64,000 bases of DNA from Labedella endophytica (GCF_003990045.1 NZ_RZGZ01000003.1:124001-188000); one strand, 5' to 3'; positions 1-9,253 are shown, numbered from the stretch's first letter. The notes: generated from the letters alone by a model not told the origin. Made by a program: numbers and translations.

Positions 1-1045
1 CGGCCCCTGAACCGACGGCCCCGGAACCAGCGGCTCCTGCGCCCGTGAGCGAGCCGAGCAGCGACGGGTCCACGGGCACGCCGAGGGAGGCCCCGTGTCC
101 GCCGAGAACGGCGGCCGGCATCGCGGCGGTCGTGAAGGCAGACGACGAGCCGGTCTGGAGCCACGCCAGGTAGCCCGTCGCACCGGCCGTGCCGGCCGCG
201 AGCGGGAGGAGGACGAGAGCGATGCGCGATCCGACCTCTCGGGCCTCGGCCGCCACGATCGTGCAGCGCGCGCAACCGTCGAGATGGGCCTCGATCTTGC
301 CGGTATCACGTTTGCCGAGCGCTCCGCGGGTGTAGGAGCCGATCCGTTCGATCGTCCAGCGGTGCTCGGAGTCCGCGGGAACGGCCGCGATGTGGGCCTG
401 GATCCAGGCCTGCCGCAGTCCTTCGCGCGCCCGGTAGGCGAGTGCCGCGACCGCATTGGGCTTCATCGCGAGGAGGGGCGCCACCTGCTGGGGGGTCATC
501 CGCTCGACCTCGCAGTACCAGAGCACCTCCTGCCACCGGGTCGGCAGGCTGCGGAACGCCGTGGCCGTGAGACTGCGATCGAGTGCCGCCATGGTCTCCT
601 CGTCGCGGGATGCAGGATCCTCGAAGGACTCGAGCGTGTCGATCGACGCTTCGCGTCGTGCCCGACCCCACGCCGATGCCGTGTTGCGGATGGTCGTGAA
701 GAGGTAGGGGCGGAAGGCTCCGGTGGGACCACCGCCCTTCTGGAGCGCCTGGTAGATCTTCGCGAACGATTCCTGCACGAGGTCGTCGGGGTCGAGCGAC
801 GAGGTGAAGGAACGGGCGACGGTTCGCCCTGCGCGGGCATGACGGCGCCACAGCTCGCCGTAGGCTGCACCGTCACCGGCGCGCGTGTAGAGGATGAGAT
901 CGCCGTCGGACGCGTCGTTCCACTGCGAGTAGGCGGGGACGTCGTCGGTCGTCACGTCGTCGACGATCGCGTCGTCCGCCGTCAGGTCCTCGGGGGTCGC
1001 GTCCGATCCTGATGCATTGGTGGGTGCGGTGCTCTCGTCGTGCAC
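1..1045 (-). CDS. Sigma-70 family RNA polymerase sigma factor with fused C-terminal zinc-finger and membrane segment (partial)
   Basis: An ECF-like sigma factor directing RNA polymerase to a stress or envelope regulon. Its start is in the window; its 3' end runs off the left edge. Region 2 is visible in DPDDLVQESFAKIYQAL, and region 4 in the stretch around RWQEVLWYCEVERMTPQQVA followed by the helix-turn-helix. After region 4 comes a zinc-finger motif of the HxxxCxxC anti-sigma type (AHLDGCARCTIV), then a hydrophobic segment (ALVLLPLAAGTAGATGYLAW) and a Gly/Ala/Ser-rich tail. So sigma and its likely membrane-tethered anti-sigma module are one polypeptide. The GTG at 1045 is chosen because GGAGAA lies 5 bases upstream; an in-frame ATG at 1132 is possible but has a poorer ribosome site. 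The fusion layout is known in actinobacteria; the target genes are not inferable. Confidence 0.85.
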   Translation of the reverse strand, partial: MHDESTAPTNASGSDATPEDLTADDAIVDDVTTDDVPAYSQWNDASDGDLILYTRAGDGAAYGELWRRHARAGRTVARSFTSSLDPDDLVQESFAKIYQALQKGGGPTGAFRPYLFTTIRNTASAWGRARREASIDTLESFEDPASRDEETMAALDRSLTATAFRSLPTRWQEVLWYCEVERMTPQQVAPLLAMKPNAVAALAYRAREGLRQAWIQAHIAAVPADSEHRWTIERIGSYTRGALGKRDTGKIEAHLDGCARCTIVAAEAREVGSRIALVLLPLAAGTAGATGYLAWLQTGSSSAFTTAAMPAAVLGGHGASLGVPVDPSLLGSLTGAGAAGSGAVGSGA

Positions 1046-1648
1046 GACTTCTCCGTATGGCTCGGCAGCTCGTCGGGGGGCGCGATCGGGTGTGTGCGCG
1101 GGATCCGGAGCCGGGTTCGGGTGGGGCTTCATCCTGAGAGACGCGTCCTCGGCCGGATCATGACGTCGGTTCCCGATTCTCCTCTTCCGACGGGCCCCGT
1201 GGGAGGAAATCTCGAACCTGTGGATGACGGTCCGATGGAGTCGTTCCCGGAGTCGCGTCATGATCCGGAGACGTCGCACTCTCTCGGGGTGACGACGAGT
1301 CCACGGAGCCGGCCCAGCCGAACTCCCGGCCTCGGTCGCCGTCACCGAGTTCTTGCATTCGCGGTGACGGACGCCGGCACCCATTCGGCCATGCCGGCAC
1401 GGACCTGCTCTGTCCTTCTGGACGCAGGATCGGACCCCGCGGGCACGAGCTCGGGTCCGGATCTCCAGCGGGGTGGTGGTGCTCGGGGGAGCCCACCACC
1501 TCCGCTCGAGCGAGTGAACCGTGGTCCATGCGACGAGCGGAATGTATCGGGTTCGTCACCGTGGTTCCGGACCGACGACTGCAAACCGCTGATAGATTAA
1601 TAGGGACACCAGGCCGACCACCCCAGCCGACCACCTCGAGGGACCCCC
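1046..1648. other. Intergenic region between divergent sigma factor and mrp operon
   Basis: About 600 bases without a convincing gene; the open frames here have arginine/proline-rich shadow composition and no recognisable domain. It must hold the divergent promoters of the sigma factor and the mrp operon. An AT-rich patch around 1588-1603 (TGATAGATTAATAG) is the best candidate for the -10 region of the mrp promoter, with GAGGGA (1638-1643) as the ribosome site of mrpA. No operator palindrome was recognised. Confidence 0.5.
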
Positions 1649-4600
1649 ATGGCGATCATGACAGTGCTTTTCGCGGTGCTGTCGTTCGCGGCTCCCGCCA
1701 TCGTCCGTCTCCTCGGGCGACGCGCCTTCTTCGTCCTGGCCGCTGTTCCGGTCGTCGCCTTCGTGCACACGCTCGTCGCCACTCCCGTGATCCTCCAGGC
1801 CGGGGGCAGTGTCGACGAGTCGTTCGCGTGGATCCCGCAGCTCGAGATCGTCCTGAGCTTCCGGATGGACGCGCTCGCCTGGCTGCTCGCGCTCGTCGTC
1901 ACGGGGGTCGGGGCCCTCGTGCTCGTCTACTGCGCCTCCTACTTCTCGGACGACGAGCCGTCGCTCGGCCGCTTCGCCGCGCTCCTCCTCGGGTTCGCCG
2001 GCACCATGTACGGGCTCGTCACGTCCGACGACGTGATCGTGATGTTCATGTACTGGGAGATCACGAGCGTGCTCTCCTATCTCCTGATCGGCCACTACAC
2101 GGGCCGGAAGGAGAGCAGGGGTGCCGCGTTGCAGGCGCTCCTCGTCACGACGCTCGGCGGACTCGTCATGCTCGTCGGCGTCGTGATCCTGAGCGTCGAG
2201 GCGGGGACCACCCGCATCTCCGAGCTCGTGGCCGCGCCCCCGGAGGGAGTGGGGCCGTCGATCGCGATCGTGCTCGTTCTCGTCGGGGCGATGTCGAAGT
2301 CGGCGATCGTCCCGTTCCACTTCTGGCTGCCGGCGGCGATGGCCGCTCCCACTCCCGTGAGCGCGTATCTGCACGCGGCGGCGATGGTGAAGGCCGGCAT
2401 CTACCTCGTCGCCCGGTTCGCCCCCGGTTACGCGGAGTCGCCCGGTTGGATCCCGGTCGTGGTGGGCTTCGGCGTGTTCACGATGCTCGTCGGTGCCTGG
2501 CGGTCGTTGAGGCAGTACGACCTCAAGCTCGTCCTCGCGTACGGCACGGTCAGCCAGCTCGGGTTCCTCTTCGTGATCGTCGGGTTCGGCACGCGTGACG
2601 CGGCCCTCGCGGGGGCGACCATGCTGCTCGCGCACGCGGTCTACAAGGCCGGGCTGTTCCTCACCGTCGGCATCATCGACCACCGGACGGGGACGCGCGA
2701 CTGGCGGAAGCTCACCGGCCTCGCCCGGGCGATGCCGGTGCTCACGGTGTCGGCCGTGCTGTCGACGGCGTCGATGGCCGGCATCATCCCGCTCATCGGA
2801 TTCGTCGGCAAGGAGGCCGTGTTCACGGCCTTCATCGAGGCAGGTCTCGAGGGCGACGTCTGGGCGTGGATCGCCCTCGTGGGAACCGCGGTGGGCTCCG
2901 TGCTGACGGTCGCGTACAGCGCGCGCTTCGTCTGGGGCGCGTTCGCGAACCGTTCGGTCAAGGAGCCCGTGGAGATCCACCGCGACAGCGGTCTGATCGT
3001 CGCGGCCCCCGCTCTCCTCGGTCTCGCCGGCGTCGTGCTCGGCGTGGCCGTCCCCCTCCTCGACCCCCTGCTCGCCGCCTACGCCGACACCCTCGGCGAG
3101 GGCGACTACTACCTGGCGCTGTGGCACGGTCTCGAGCCGGCCCTCTTCCTCTCGATCGCCGTCATCGCCATCGGCCTCGGCCTGTTCGTCGCTCGTCGCA
3201 CCGTCGCTCGGTTGCAAGCGAGGGTGCCGGACACGGTCGACGCCTCGCGCGGCTACTGGACGACCGTGAACGCGGTGGACCGGACCGCGGCCCGGGTGAC
3301 GCTGTTCGCCCAGCGCGGGGGACTGCCGCAGTACCTCATGACGATCGTCGTCGTCTTCGTCCTCGCCGTCGGCGGCGCGCTCATCGCCACGGGGACGTGG
3401 CCGACGGACATCCGGCTCTTCGACTACGGCCTGCAGCCGGTGATCGCCGCGTGCATGATCGTCGCGACCATCATGGCCGCGCGGGCCCGGCAGCGCATGA
3501 CCGCCGTCCTCCTCGCCGGCGTGACCGGATTCGGCCTCGTCGCGCTCTTCGGCTTGCACGGCGCCCCGGACCTCGCCCTCACCCAGGCGCTCGTGGAACT
3601 CGCCACGATCGTGACGTTCATCCTCGTCCTCCGCCGTCTGCCCCAGACCATCGCGCAGCACAACAAGCCCGTGCGCAAGGTCCGGCGGGCGATCGTCGGC
3701 ATCCTGTTCGGCGCCACGATGTCGGTCGTCGGCGCCGTCGCGTTGTCGTCGCGTCAGGCGGAGAGCCTCGCGGGCGACCTGCCGCGGCTCTCCCTCGAGG
3801 AGGGGCATGGGCGGAACATCGTCAACGTCATGCTCGTCGACATCCGTGCATGGGACACGATGAACGAGATCGCGGTCCTCGTGGTGGTCGCCACCGGTAT
3901 CGCGAGCCTGCTGTTCGTCTCCGGCCGCTCCGGAACCCCGCAGCGGATCCCGGGGGCGCGTCGCCAGCGATCCAACCGCCGATCGGTGCCGGCCGACGTC
4001 AGGCACCGCACTGGACTCACGGGATCGATCGAGGTGCCCGCGGCGATCTCCGCCGGTCACGGTGGAGGCGAGGCCTCCGACCGGACCGACGAGGAGTCGC
4101 AGCCCGTCCGCTCCCAACCCGCGACGGACGAGCCGAAGGTCAGCCGGACGACGACGCCGGAGGAGCGACTCGCCTCGGGTGAGCGTCAGTCCTGGTTGCT
4201 CGCCGGCCGCACGATCCGCGACGAGAACCGCTCGGTACTCCTCGAGATCCTCGTGCGGCTGCTCTTCCACCCCGCGATCGTCGTGTCGATCTTCCTGCTC
4301 TTCACTGGCCACAACACGCCGGGCGGTGGCTTCGCCGGCGGACTGCTCGCTGGCCTCGCCCTCGTGGCGCGCTATCTGGCCGGCGGCCGCTACGAACTCG
4401 CCGAGGCGGTGCCGATCGACGCGGGCAAGCTGCTCGGCACCGGCATCCTGCTGGCCGTCGGGACCGCCGCTGCGTCCCTGTTCTTCGGCGCGGACGCCCT
4501 GACATCCGCCTACCTCGAGACCGATGTCCCGGTGATCGGACACCTCTCGATCGGCACGTCCACGATCTTCGACATCGGCGTCTACCTCGTCGTCGTCGGG

Positions 4601-4720
4601 CTCACCGTCGACATCCTCCGGAGCCTGGGCGGCGAGATCGACCGCCAGCAGGAGGACGCGGAGCTCGATCTCGATCCCGAGGCCGAGGACGACTTCACGA
4701 CGACGGAGGCGAGCCGATGA
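1649..4720 (+). CDS. mrpA: Mrp Na+/H+ antiporter subunit A (MrpA with fused MrpB domain)
   Basis: The largest subunit of the multisubunit Mrp (Mnh) cation/proton antiporter, which exports Na+ in exchange for H+ and is related to complex I subunit L. It has 1023 residues and is mostly transmembrane. The proton-channel core is visible: the conserved Glu in MYWEITSVLSYLLIG (about E137), the Lys in MSKSAIVPFHFWLP (about K217) and the Lys in AAMVKAGIY (about K248). After the middle MrpA C-terminal domain and a charged linker (about residues 770-860), the last 160 residues contain GHNTPGGGFAGG, the hallmark of MrpB. The A-B fusion is common in actinobacteria and explains why no separate mrpB follows. 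The start ATG has GAGGGA 6 bases upstream. The stop overlaps the mrpC start by 4 bases. Confidence 0.96.
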   Translation: MAIMTVLFAVLSFAAPAIVRLLGRRAFFVLAAVPVVAFVHTLVATPVILQAGGSVDESFAWIPQLEIVLSFRMDALAWLLALVVTGVGALVLVYCASYFSDDEPSLGRFAALLLGFAGTMYGLVTSDDVIVMFMYWEITSVLSYLLIGHYTGRKESRGAALQALLVTTLGGLVMLVGVVILSVEAGTTRISELVAAPPEGVGPSIAIVLVLVGAMSKSAIVPFHFWLPAAMAAPTPVSAYLHAAAMVKAGIYLVARFAPGYAESPGWIPVVVGFGVFTMLVGAWRSLRQYDLKLVLAYGTVSQLGFLFVIVGFGTRDAALAGATMLLAHAVYKAGLFLTVGIIDHRTGTRDWRKLTGLARAMPVLTVSAVLSTASMAGIIPLIGFVGKEAVFTAFIEAGLEGDVWAWIALVGTAVGSVLTVAYSARFVWGAFANRSVKEPVEIHRDSGLIVAAPALLGLAGVVLGVAVPLLDPLLAAYADTLGEGDYYLALWHGLEPALFLSIAVIAIGLGLFVARRTVARLQARVPDTVDASRGYWTTVNAVDRTAARVTLFAQRGGLPQYLMTIVVVFVLAVGGALIATGTWPTDIRLFDYGLQPVIAACMIVATIMAARARQRMTAVLLAGVTGFGLVALFGLHGAPDLALTQALVELATIVTFILVLRRLPQTIAQHNKPVRKVRRAIVGILFGATMSVVGAVALSSRQAESLAGDLPRLSLEEGHGRNIVNVMLVDIRAWDTMNEIAVLVVVATGIASLLFVSGRSGTPQRIPGARRQRSNRRSVPADVRHRTGLTGSIEVPAAISAGHGGGEASDRTDEESQPVRSQPATDEPKVSRTTTPEERLASGERQSWLLAGRTIRDENRSVLLEILVRLLFHPAIVVSIFLLFTGHNTPGGGFAGGLLAGLALVARYLAGGRYELAEAVPIDAGKLLGTGILLAVGTAAASLFFGADALTSAYLETDVPVIGHLSIGTSTIFDIGVYLVVVGLTVDILRSLGGEIDRQQEDAELDLDPEAEDDFTTTEASR

Positions 4721-5217
4721 GCGCATCCCTCACGCTCGTGATCCTCATGGGCGTCATGTACGCCGTCGGCATCTACGTGATGCTCGAGCGCAGCCTCACC
4801 CGTGTGCTCATCGGGTTCCTGCTCGTGGGGAACGCCACGAACATCCTCATCTTCATCATGAGCGGCGGGAGCGGACGCCCGCCGCTCGTCACCGGGACGG
4901 CCGCGGACGCGGACATCGTCGATCCGATCCCGCAGGTCCTCATGCTCACGGCGATCGTGATCAACTTCGGCATCACGGCCTTCCTCCTGGCCCTCATCTA
5001 CCGCTCATGGTGGCTCGCTCAGCTGGGGGAGGAGGGCGACACCCTGCCAGACGAGCACAAGGGCGAGACCGAGGCCGAGACGGAATCGAGCTTCGACCCG
5101 CTCGATCTCGACGACGCCGCCGTGCACGAGGTCCTCCGCGCGAGCGACGAGCGCCCGGACGACGACGCTCCCGCACGCAGCACGCACGACGACACGACGA
5201 GGGAGGAGCGCTCATGA
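4717..5217 (+). CDS. mrpC: Mrp Na+/H+ antiporter subunit C
   Basis: A NuoK-like small membrane subunit of the Mrp complex, 166 residues with three predicted transmembrane helices in the first 110 residues (the VLIGFLLVGNATNILIFIMS helix and the PQVLMLTAIVINFGITAFLL helix are typical). The membrane Asp/Glu pattern and the DPIPQVLMLTAIVI motif fit the family. The C-terminal tail of about 55 residues is acidic and probably cytoplasmic, longer than in Bacillus MrpC (about 113 residues). It begins with ATGA overlapping the mrpA stop and ends with ATGA overlapping mrpD, so translation is coupled on both sides. Confidence 0.95.
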   Translation: MSASLTLVILMGVMYAVGIYVMLERSLTRVLIGFLLVGNATNILIFIMSGGSGRPPLVTGTAADADIVDPIPQVLMLTAIVINFGITAFLLALIYRSWWLAQLGEEGDTLPDEHKGETEAETESSFDPLDLDDAAVHEVLRASDERPDDDAPARSTHDDTTREERS

Positions 5218-6776
5218 ACGCCATCGTCCCCCTCGTCGTGATGCTCCCGCTCCTCGGGGCGGCCGTCGCGCTCACGCTCGGCAAGTACCCGAAGATCCAG
5301 ATCGCCGTCAGCACGCTCGTGCTGGCGACCGTAGCGGTCCTGTCGATCATGCTCCTCGTGCACGTCGACGCGAACGGGCCAGCCGTCGTGCACGTGGGCG
5401 GATGGGAAGCGCCCTTCGGGATCGTGCTCGTCGCGGACCGCCTCGCGGCGATCATGCTCGTGGTCTCGTCCCTCATGCTGCTCGGCGTGCTCATCTTCGC
5501 CGTCGGGCAGGGGATCGCGGACCGGGACAGCAACCCGCCACCCGTCTCGATCTTCCACCCCACCTACCTCGTGCTGGCCGCTGGAGTGTTCGACGCCTTC
5601 GTCGCCGGCGACCTCTTCAACCTCTACGTCGCGTTCGAGATGCTGCTCGCGGCGAGCTACGTCCTGCTCACTTTGGGTGGCACGGGCGCGCGCATCCGCG
5701 CCGGCGTCACGTACATCGTCGTGAGCCTGATGTCGTCGATCATCTTCGTCGCGTCGATCGCGCTCATCTACGGTGCGACCGGTACGGTCACGATCGCTCT
5801 GATCTCGGAGCGGGTCCGGGACCTCCCGCCGAACATCCAGCTCGTTCTCTGCCTGGCCCTGCTCGTCGGCTTCAGCGTGAAGGCGGCGCTCTTCCCCCTG
5901 TCGTTCTGGCTGCCCGACTCGTATCCGACCGCGCCGGCCCCCGTCACGGCGGTCTTCGCGGGGCTCCTGACGAAGGTGGGCATCTACGCGATCATCCGGG
6001 TCGACACCGTGCTCTTCGTCGACGTCCCTCTCCAGACACCGTTGCTCATCGTCGCGGCCGTCACGATGGTCGTCGGGATCCTCGGCGCCGTGGCCCAGGC
6101 CGACATCAAGAGGCTGTTGTCATTCACCCTCGTGAGCCACATCGGGTACATGGTGTTCGGCATTGCGATCGGGAGCGAGGCGGCGACGACGGCCACGATC
6201 TACTACGTCGTGCACCACATCGTCGTCCAGACGGCGCTCTTCCTCGTCGCGGGGCTCATCGAACGCGTCGGCGGATCCACCTCGCTCAGTCGGCTCGGTG
6301 GGCTGCTCACCGCCGCCCCGGTCGTGGCCGTGCTCTACTTCATCGGCGCGCTCAACCTCGGGGGGATACCGCCCTTCTCGGGCTTCCTCGGCAAGGTCGG
6401 TCTCTTCCGGGCCGGTGCCGAATCGGGCACGCCCCTCGACTACGTCGTGATCGCCGCGGGCGCCGCGACCTCGCTCGTCACCCTGTACGCCCTCGCCCGC
6501 GTCTGGAACATGGCCTTCTGGCGCCGTCGACGGGAGGTCGAGGGCTACTCCTCCTCGCTCATGGCGTCGCTCAGCGAGAACCCCGAGGACGACGGCCGCG
6601 TCGCCCTCAAGACGGTCTCACCGCTCATGGTGTCGGCGACCGCGGGGCTCATGGCCCTGACCGTGGCCCTCACGGTCTTCGCCGGCCCGCTGTTCGGTCT
6701 CGCAGAGCGGGCGGCCGAGAACGTCGAGGACCCGTCGGTCTACGTGCGGGCCGTGTTCCCGGAGGAGGTGCCCTGA
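5214..6776 (+). CDS. mrpD: Mrp Na+/H+ antiporter subunit D
   Basis: A NuoM/NuoN-like proton-translocating subunit of the Mrp antiporter, 520 residues and about 14 membrane helices. Family signatures include VAFEMLLAASYVLLTLGG with the conserved membrane Glu, VGFSVKAALFPLSFWLPDSYP with the conserved Lys, and AGLLTKVGIYAIIR with the second Lys. The ATG at 5214 overlaps the mrpC stop (ATGA), giving the N-terminus MNAIVPLVVMLPLLGAA expected of MrpD; further upstream in-frame codons lie inside mrpC and give a charged, non-homologous leader, so they were rejected. The stop overlaps mrpE by one base. Confidence 0.96.
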   Translation: MNAIVPLVVMLPLLGAAVALTLGKYPKIQIAVSTLVLATVAVLSIMLLVHVDANGPAVVHVGGWEAPFGIVLVADRLAAIMLVVSSLMLLGVLIFAVGQGIADRDSNPPPVSIFHPTYLVLAAGVFDAFVAGDLFNLYVAFEMLLAASYVLLTLGGTGARIRAGVTYIVVSLMSSIIFVASIALIYGATGTVTIALISERVRDLPPNIQLVLCLALLVGFSVKAALFPLSFWLPDSYPTAPAPVTAVFAGLLTKVGIYAIIRVDTVLFVDVPLQTPLLIVAAVTMVVGILGAVAQADIKRLLSFTLVSHIGYMVFGIAIGSEAATTATIYYVVHHIVVQTALFLVAGLIERVGGSTSLSRLGGLLTAAPVVAVLYFIGALNLGGIPPFSGFLGKVGLFRAGAESGTPLDYVVIAAGAATSLVTLYALARVWNMAFWRRRREVEGYSSSLMASLSENPEDDGRVALKTVSPLMVSATAGLMALTVALTVFAGPLFGLAERAAENVEDPSVYVRAVFPEEVP

Positions 6777-7372
6777 TGCAGCAGCGCGAACACGCGAGCT
6801 TCGGCTCCCGAGCCCTGCTCTTCGCGGGTCTCGTCCTCCTGTGGGCGATGCTGTGGGGGCAGTTCACAGTGCTGTCGCTCCTCACCGGTATCGCCATCGC
6901 CGCGATCGTCACGATCCTCTTCTACCTCCCCGCCGTCCAGTTCTCGAGGCGGTTGAACCCCGTGCGCGCGGTGTACTTCTTCCTGCGGCTGTTCGTCGAC
7001 ATCGTGCTCGCCTCGTTCCAGGTCGCCTGGATCGTCGTCAAGCCGGGACCGCCGCCGCGGAACTCGATCGTGGCCGTTCATCTGCGCACGCGATCGGATC
7101 TCATCACGATGTGGGTCGCGGAGTCGTTGTCGCTCGTGCCCGGGTCGATCGTCGTCGACCTCGATCGCGGGGCGTCGATCCTGTACCTGCACGTCCTCGA
7201 CACCGACGATGATCGGGACGTCGAGGCCGCGCGGGCACGCGTTCTCGCGACGGAGAAGCGCATCGTGCGTGGTTTCGGTTCGGCGCACGACGTGGAGCTC
7301 GTGTGCGGCACGGCGCCGGAGCCCGTTCCGGTCGAAGACCGCTCGACCGCACGACCGGAAGGGGAACGCTGA
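6776..7372 (+). CDS. mrpE: Mrp Na+/H+ antiporter subunit E
   Basis: A 198-residue membrane subunit of the Mrp complex. Two or three hydrophobic helices lie near the N-terminus (ALLFAGLVLLWAMLWGQFTV; VTILFYLPAV), followed by the family motif PVRAVYFFLRLFVDIVLAS and the cytoplasmic half with RTRSDLITMWVAESLSLVPGSIVVDLD, characteristic of MrpE. The start ATG shares its A with the mrpD stop TGA, and the ribosome site is GGAGG in the end of mrpD. The C-terminal 25 residues are proline-rich and variable. It is essential for assembly of the antiporter in studied systems; nothing unusual is seen here. Confidence 0.94.
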   Translation: MQQREHASFGSRALLFAGLVLLWAMLWGQFTVLSLLTGIAIAAIVTILFYLPAVQFSRRLNPVRAVYFFLRLFVDIVLASFQVAWIVVKPGPPPRNSIVAVHLRTRSDLITMWVAESLSLVPGSIVVDLDRGASILYLHVLDTDDDRDVEAARARVLATEKRIVRGFGSAHDVELVCGTAPEPVPVEDRSTARPEGER

Positions 7373-7635
7373 TGGAGATCGCCCTCGTCGCCGCCGGAGT
7401 CATGTTCGGTGTCGGAGCCCTGGCCTCGATCTATCGGATCGTCGTCGGCCCGAGCCTGCTCGACCGCGTGATCGCCTCCGACGTCCTCGTCGTCACGATC
7501 ATGTGCGTCCTCGGGGCCGAGATGGCGGTCAACCGCCACACCGACACGTTGCCCGTGATGCTCGCGCTCGCGATGTTCGGCATCGTCGGATCCGTGAGCA
7601 TCGCCCGCTTCATGGCCCGGCAGGACACGACATGA
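7372..7635 (+). CDS. mrpF: Mrp Na+/H+ antiporter subunit F
   Basis: An 87-residue membrane subunit of the Mrp complex with three helices. The motif YRIVVGPSLLDRVIASDVL, with its conserved Arg and Asp residues in the membrane loop, is diagnostic of MrpF. The start ATG overlaps the mrpE stop by one base with AAGGGGA just upstream; the stop overlaps mrpG (ATGA). The length is close to the usual 90 or so residues. Confidence 0.94.
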   Translation: MEIALVAAGVMFGVGALASIYRIVVGPSLLDRVIASDVLVVTIMCVLGAEMAVNRHTDTLPVMLALAMFGIVGSVSIARFMARQDTT

Positions 7636-8030
7636 GCGCCGAGCTGAGCGACGCCCTCACCGCCGCGTTCATCGTGGTCTCGGCGTTCTTGTGCGCCGCC
7701 GCTGGCATCGGTCTCCTCCGATTCCCCGACGTCCTGTCGCGCCTCCACGCGGCGACGAAGCCGCAGATCCTCGGGCTCGGGCTCATCGTGTTGGACGTCG
7801 CCGTGTCGAACATCAGCCTCGGCACGGTCGTGTTCGCCATCGCCATCCTGTTCTTCCAGGGGCTCACGGCGCCGATCTCCGCCCACATGGTGGGGCGCGC
7901 AGCCTACCGCGGCGATCACTTGCGGCGGGACCTCATCGTGACGGACGAGCTCGCGGACGCCGTGCAGCGCGCGGACGCGCGGGATCGAGCGGAGGCGTCC
8001 CGAGACGATCGGGACGACCCCCGCGACTGA
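7632..8030 (+). CDS. mrpG: Mrp Na+/H+ antiporter subunit G
   Basis: The last subunit of the Mrp antiporter, 132 residues with three membrane helices. The typical family segment GLLRFPDVLSRLHAATKPQ follows the first helix, and FFQGLTAPISAHMVGRAAYR closes the third. The final 40 residues are charged (many Asp/Arg) and probably cytoplasmic. It starts by a 4-base overlap with mrpF and ends the operon; the next gene, nagA, is convergent 53 bases downstream, and no strong terminator hairpin was recognised in that gap. Confidence 0.94.
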   Translation: MSAELSDALTAAFIVVSAFLCAAAGIGLLRFPDVLSRLHAATKPQILGLGLIVLDVAVSNISLGTVVFAIAILFFQGLTAPISAHMVGRAAYRGDHLRRDLIVTDELADAVQRADARDRAEASRDDRDDPRD

Positions 8031-8083
8031 TCGAGGGCGTTCGAGCGTGTCCCGGGTGGACGTGACGTCGTGCCGGACGCCGC

Positions 8084-9253
8084 TCAGTTCGAGCGCACCC
8101 CTGCTACCCACACGGCGTCGACCGTGAGGTCGGGGGACAGGAGGACGGCATCGCCCGCGCTTCCGACCGCGAGCGAACCGAGTTCGGGGAACCGGCCGAT
8201 GACACGAGCGGGCGTCCGGGTGAGAGCGGCGACGGCGTCGACGAGGGGGACGCCGGCCGCGACCACCGTGCGGAGCGCTGCATCCTGCGTGAGCGTCGAC
8301 CCTGCGATGACGTCCGTGCCCCTCAGGCGGGCGACGCCGGCATCGACGGTGACCGCGAGTCCGCCGAGGTCGTAGTCGCCGTCCGCGCCGTCCGCCGCCG
8401 CCATGGCGTCGGTCACCAACGCGACGCGACCGGGGGCCGCGGCGAACGCGAGCCCCAGCACGGACGGGGCGACGTGCACGCCGTCGGCGATGAGTTCGAG
8501 CACGACGCGGTCGTCGGCCACGGCCGCCGGGATGGGACCGGGGCGCCGGTGGTGGATGCCGGGCATCGCGTTGAAGGCGTGGGTCAACAGCGTGGCGCCC
8601 GCATCGAACGCCGCCCGGGCGTCCTCCTCCTCGCCCACCGTGTGGCCGACCGCCACGACGACACCGGCGGCACGCAACGCGGTGATGGCCTCGATCGCCC
8701 CGGGGAGCTCGGGAGCGATCGTGATCTGCAGGAGGTGACCGCCCGCGGCCTCGAGGAGACTGGCGACGGCCTCGGGCGTCGGTGCGATGAGCGCGGCGGG
8801 ATCGTGCGCGCCCCGATTGTCGGGCGACAGGAAGGGCCCCTCGAGATGCGCTCCGAGCACGGTCGGGTCGCTCTCGGTGATCCGGGCGATGGTGCCGAGC
8901 CGGTCGACGAGTACATCGAGTGGAGCGCAGACGAGCGACAGGGCGCTGCGCGTCGTCCCATGGCGGCGGTGGGACGCGAGAGCGTTCGCGATCGCGTCGG
9001 CCCCGTCGTCGATGGAGGTCCCCCCTCCGCCGTGCACGTGGAGGTCGATGAACCCGGGGACGAGGAGGCGCCCTCCGGCGTCGACGACCTCGGAGGCGGG
9101 ATCCGTCTGGAGGGAACGCCAGCCGTCCCCGGTGCCGCGCGCGAGGACGGAACCGTCGGCGAGGGCGACCCACGCGTCGGCGGTCTCGGTGTCGCCGTCG
9201 AGGGTGCCGCCGTCCACGAGGTGGGCGGAGTGGATGATCGTCACGGCGCTCAC
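8084..9253 (-). CDS. nagA: N-acetylglucosamine-6-phosphate deacetylase
   Basis: Removes the acetyl group of GlcNAc-6-phosphate in amino-sugar and cell-wall recycling. It has 389 residues, normal for the amidohydrolase family. The metal motif is in FIDLHVHGGGGTSI, the conserved HLEGPFLSP block follows, then VAVGHT, HAFNAMPGIHHR (usual LFNAM block) and the catalytic Asp region LVTDAMAAADG. The GTG start at 9253 overlaps the stop of the upstream dinB-like gene (GTGA), giving MSAVTIIHSAHLVDGG; longer in-frame extensions run antisense-like through that gene and were rejected. No nagB or PTS gene is adjacent, so the sugar source is not shown by context. Confidence 0.93.
   Translation of the reverse strand: MSAVTIIHSAHLVDGGTLDGDTETADAWVALADGSVLARGTGDGWRSLQTDPASEVVDAGGRLLVPGFIDLHVHGGGGTSIDDGADAIANALASHRRHGTTRSALSLVCAPLDVLVDRLGTIARITESDPTVLGAHLEGPFLSPDNRGAHDPAALIAPTPEAVASLLEAAGGHLLQITIAPELPGAIEAITALRAAGVVVAVGHTVGEEEDARAAFDAGATLLTHAFNAMPGIHHRRPGPIPAAVADDRVVLELIADGVHVAPSVLGLAFAAAPGRVALVTDAMAAADGADGDYDLGGLAVTVDAGVARLRGTDVIAGSTLTQDAALRTVVAAGVPLVDAVAALTRTPARVIGRFPELGSLAVGSAGDAVLLSPDLTVDAVWVAGVRSN

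Noticed and set aside
1046-1648. Overlapping ORFs in the divergent region before mrpA
   Set aside because: Both strands are open by chance in GC-rich DNA; no domain, ribosome site or codon pattern supports a gene.
1556-4726. Long minus-strand frame (over 1000 codons) opposite mrpA
   Set aside because: It is rich in Asp, Glu, Arg, His and Gly with no hydrophobic or domain pattern, the usual antisense shadow of a GC-rich coding strand.
5007-5213. N-terminal extension of mrpD
   Set aside because: It overlaps the mrpC tail and has charged, non-homologous sequence; the ATG at 5214 gives the canonical membrane start.
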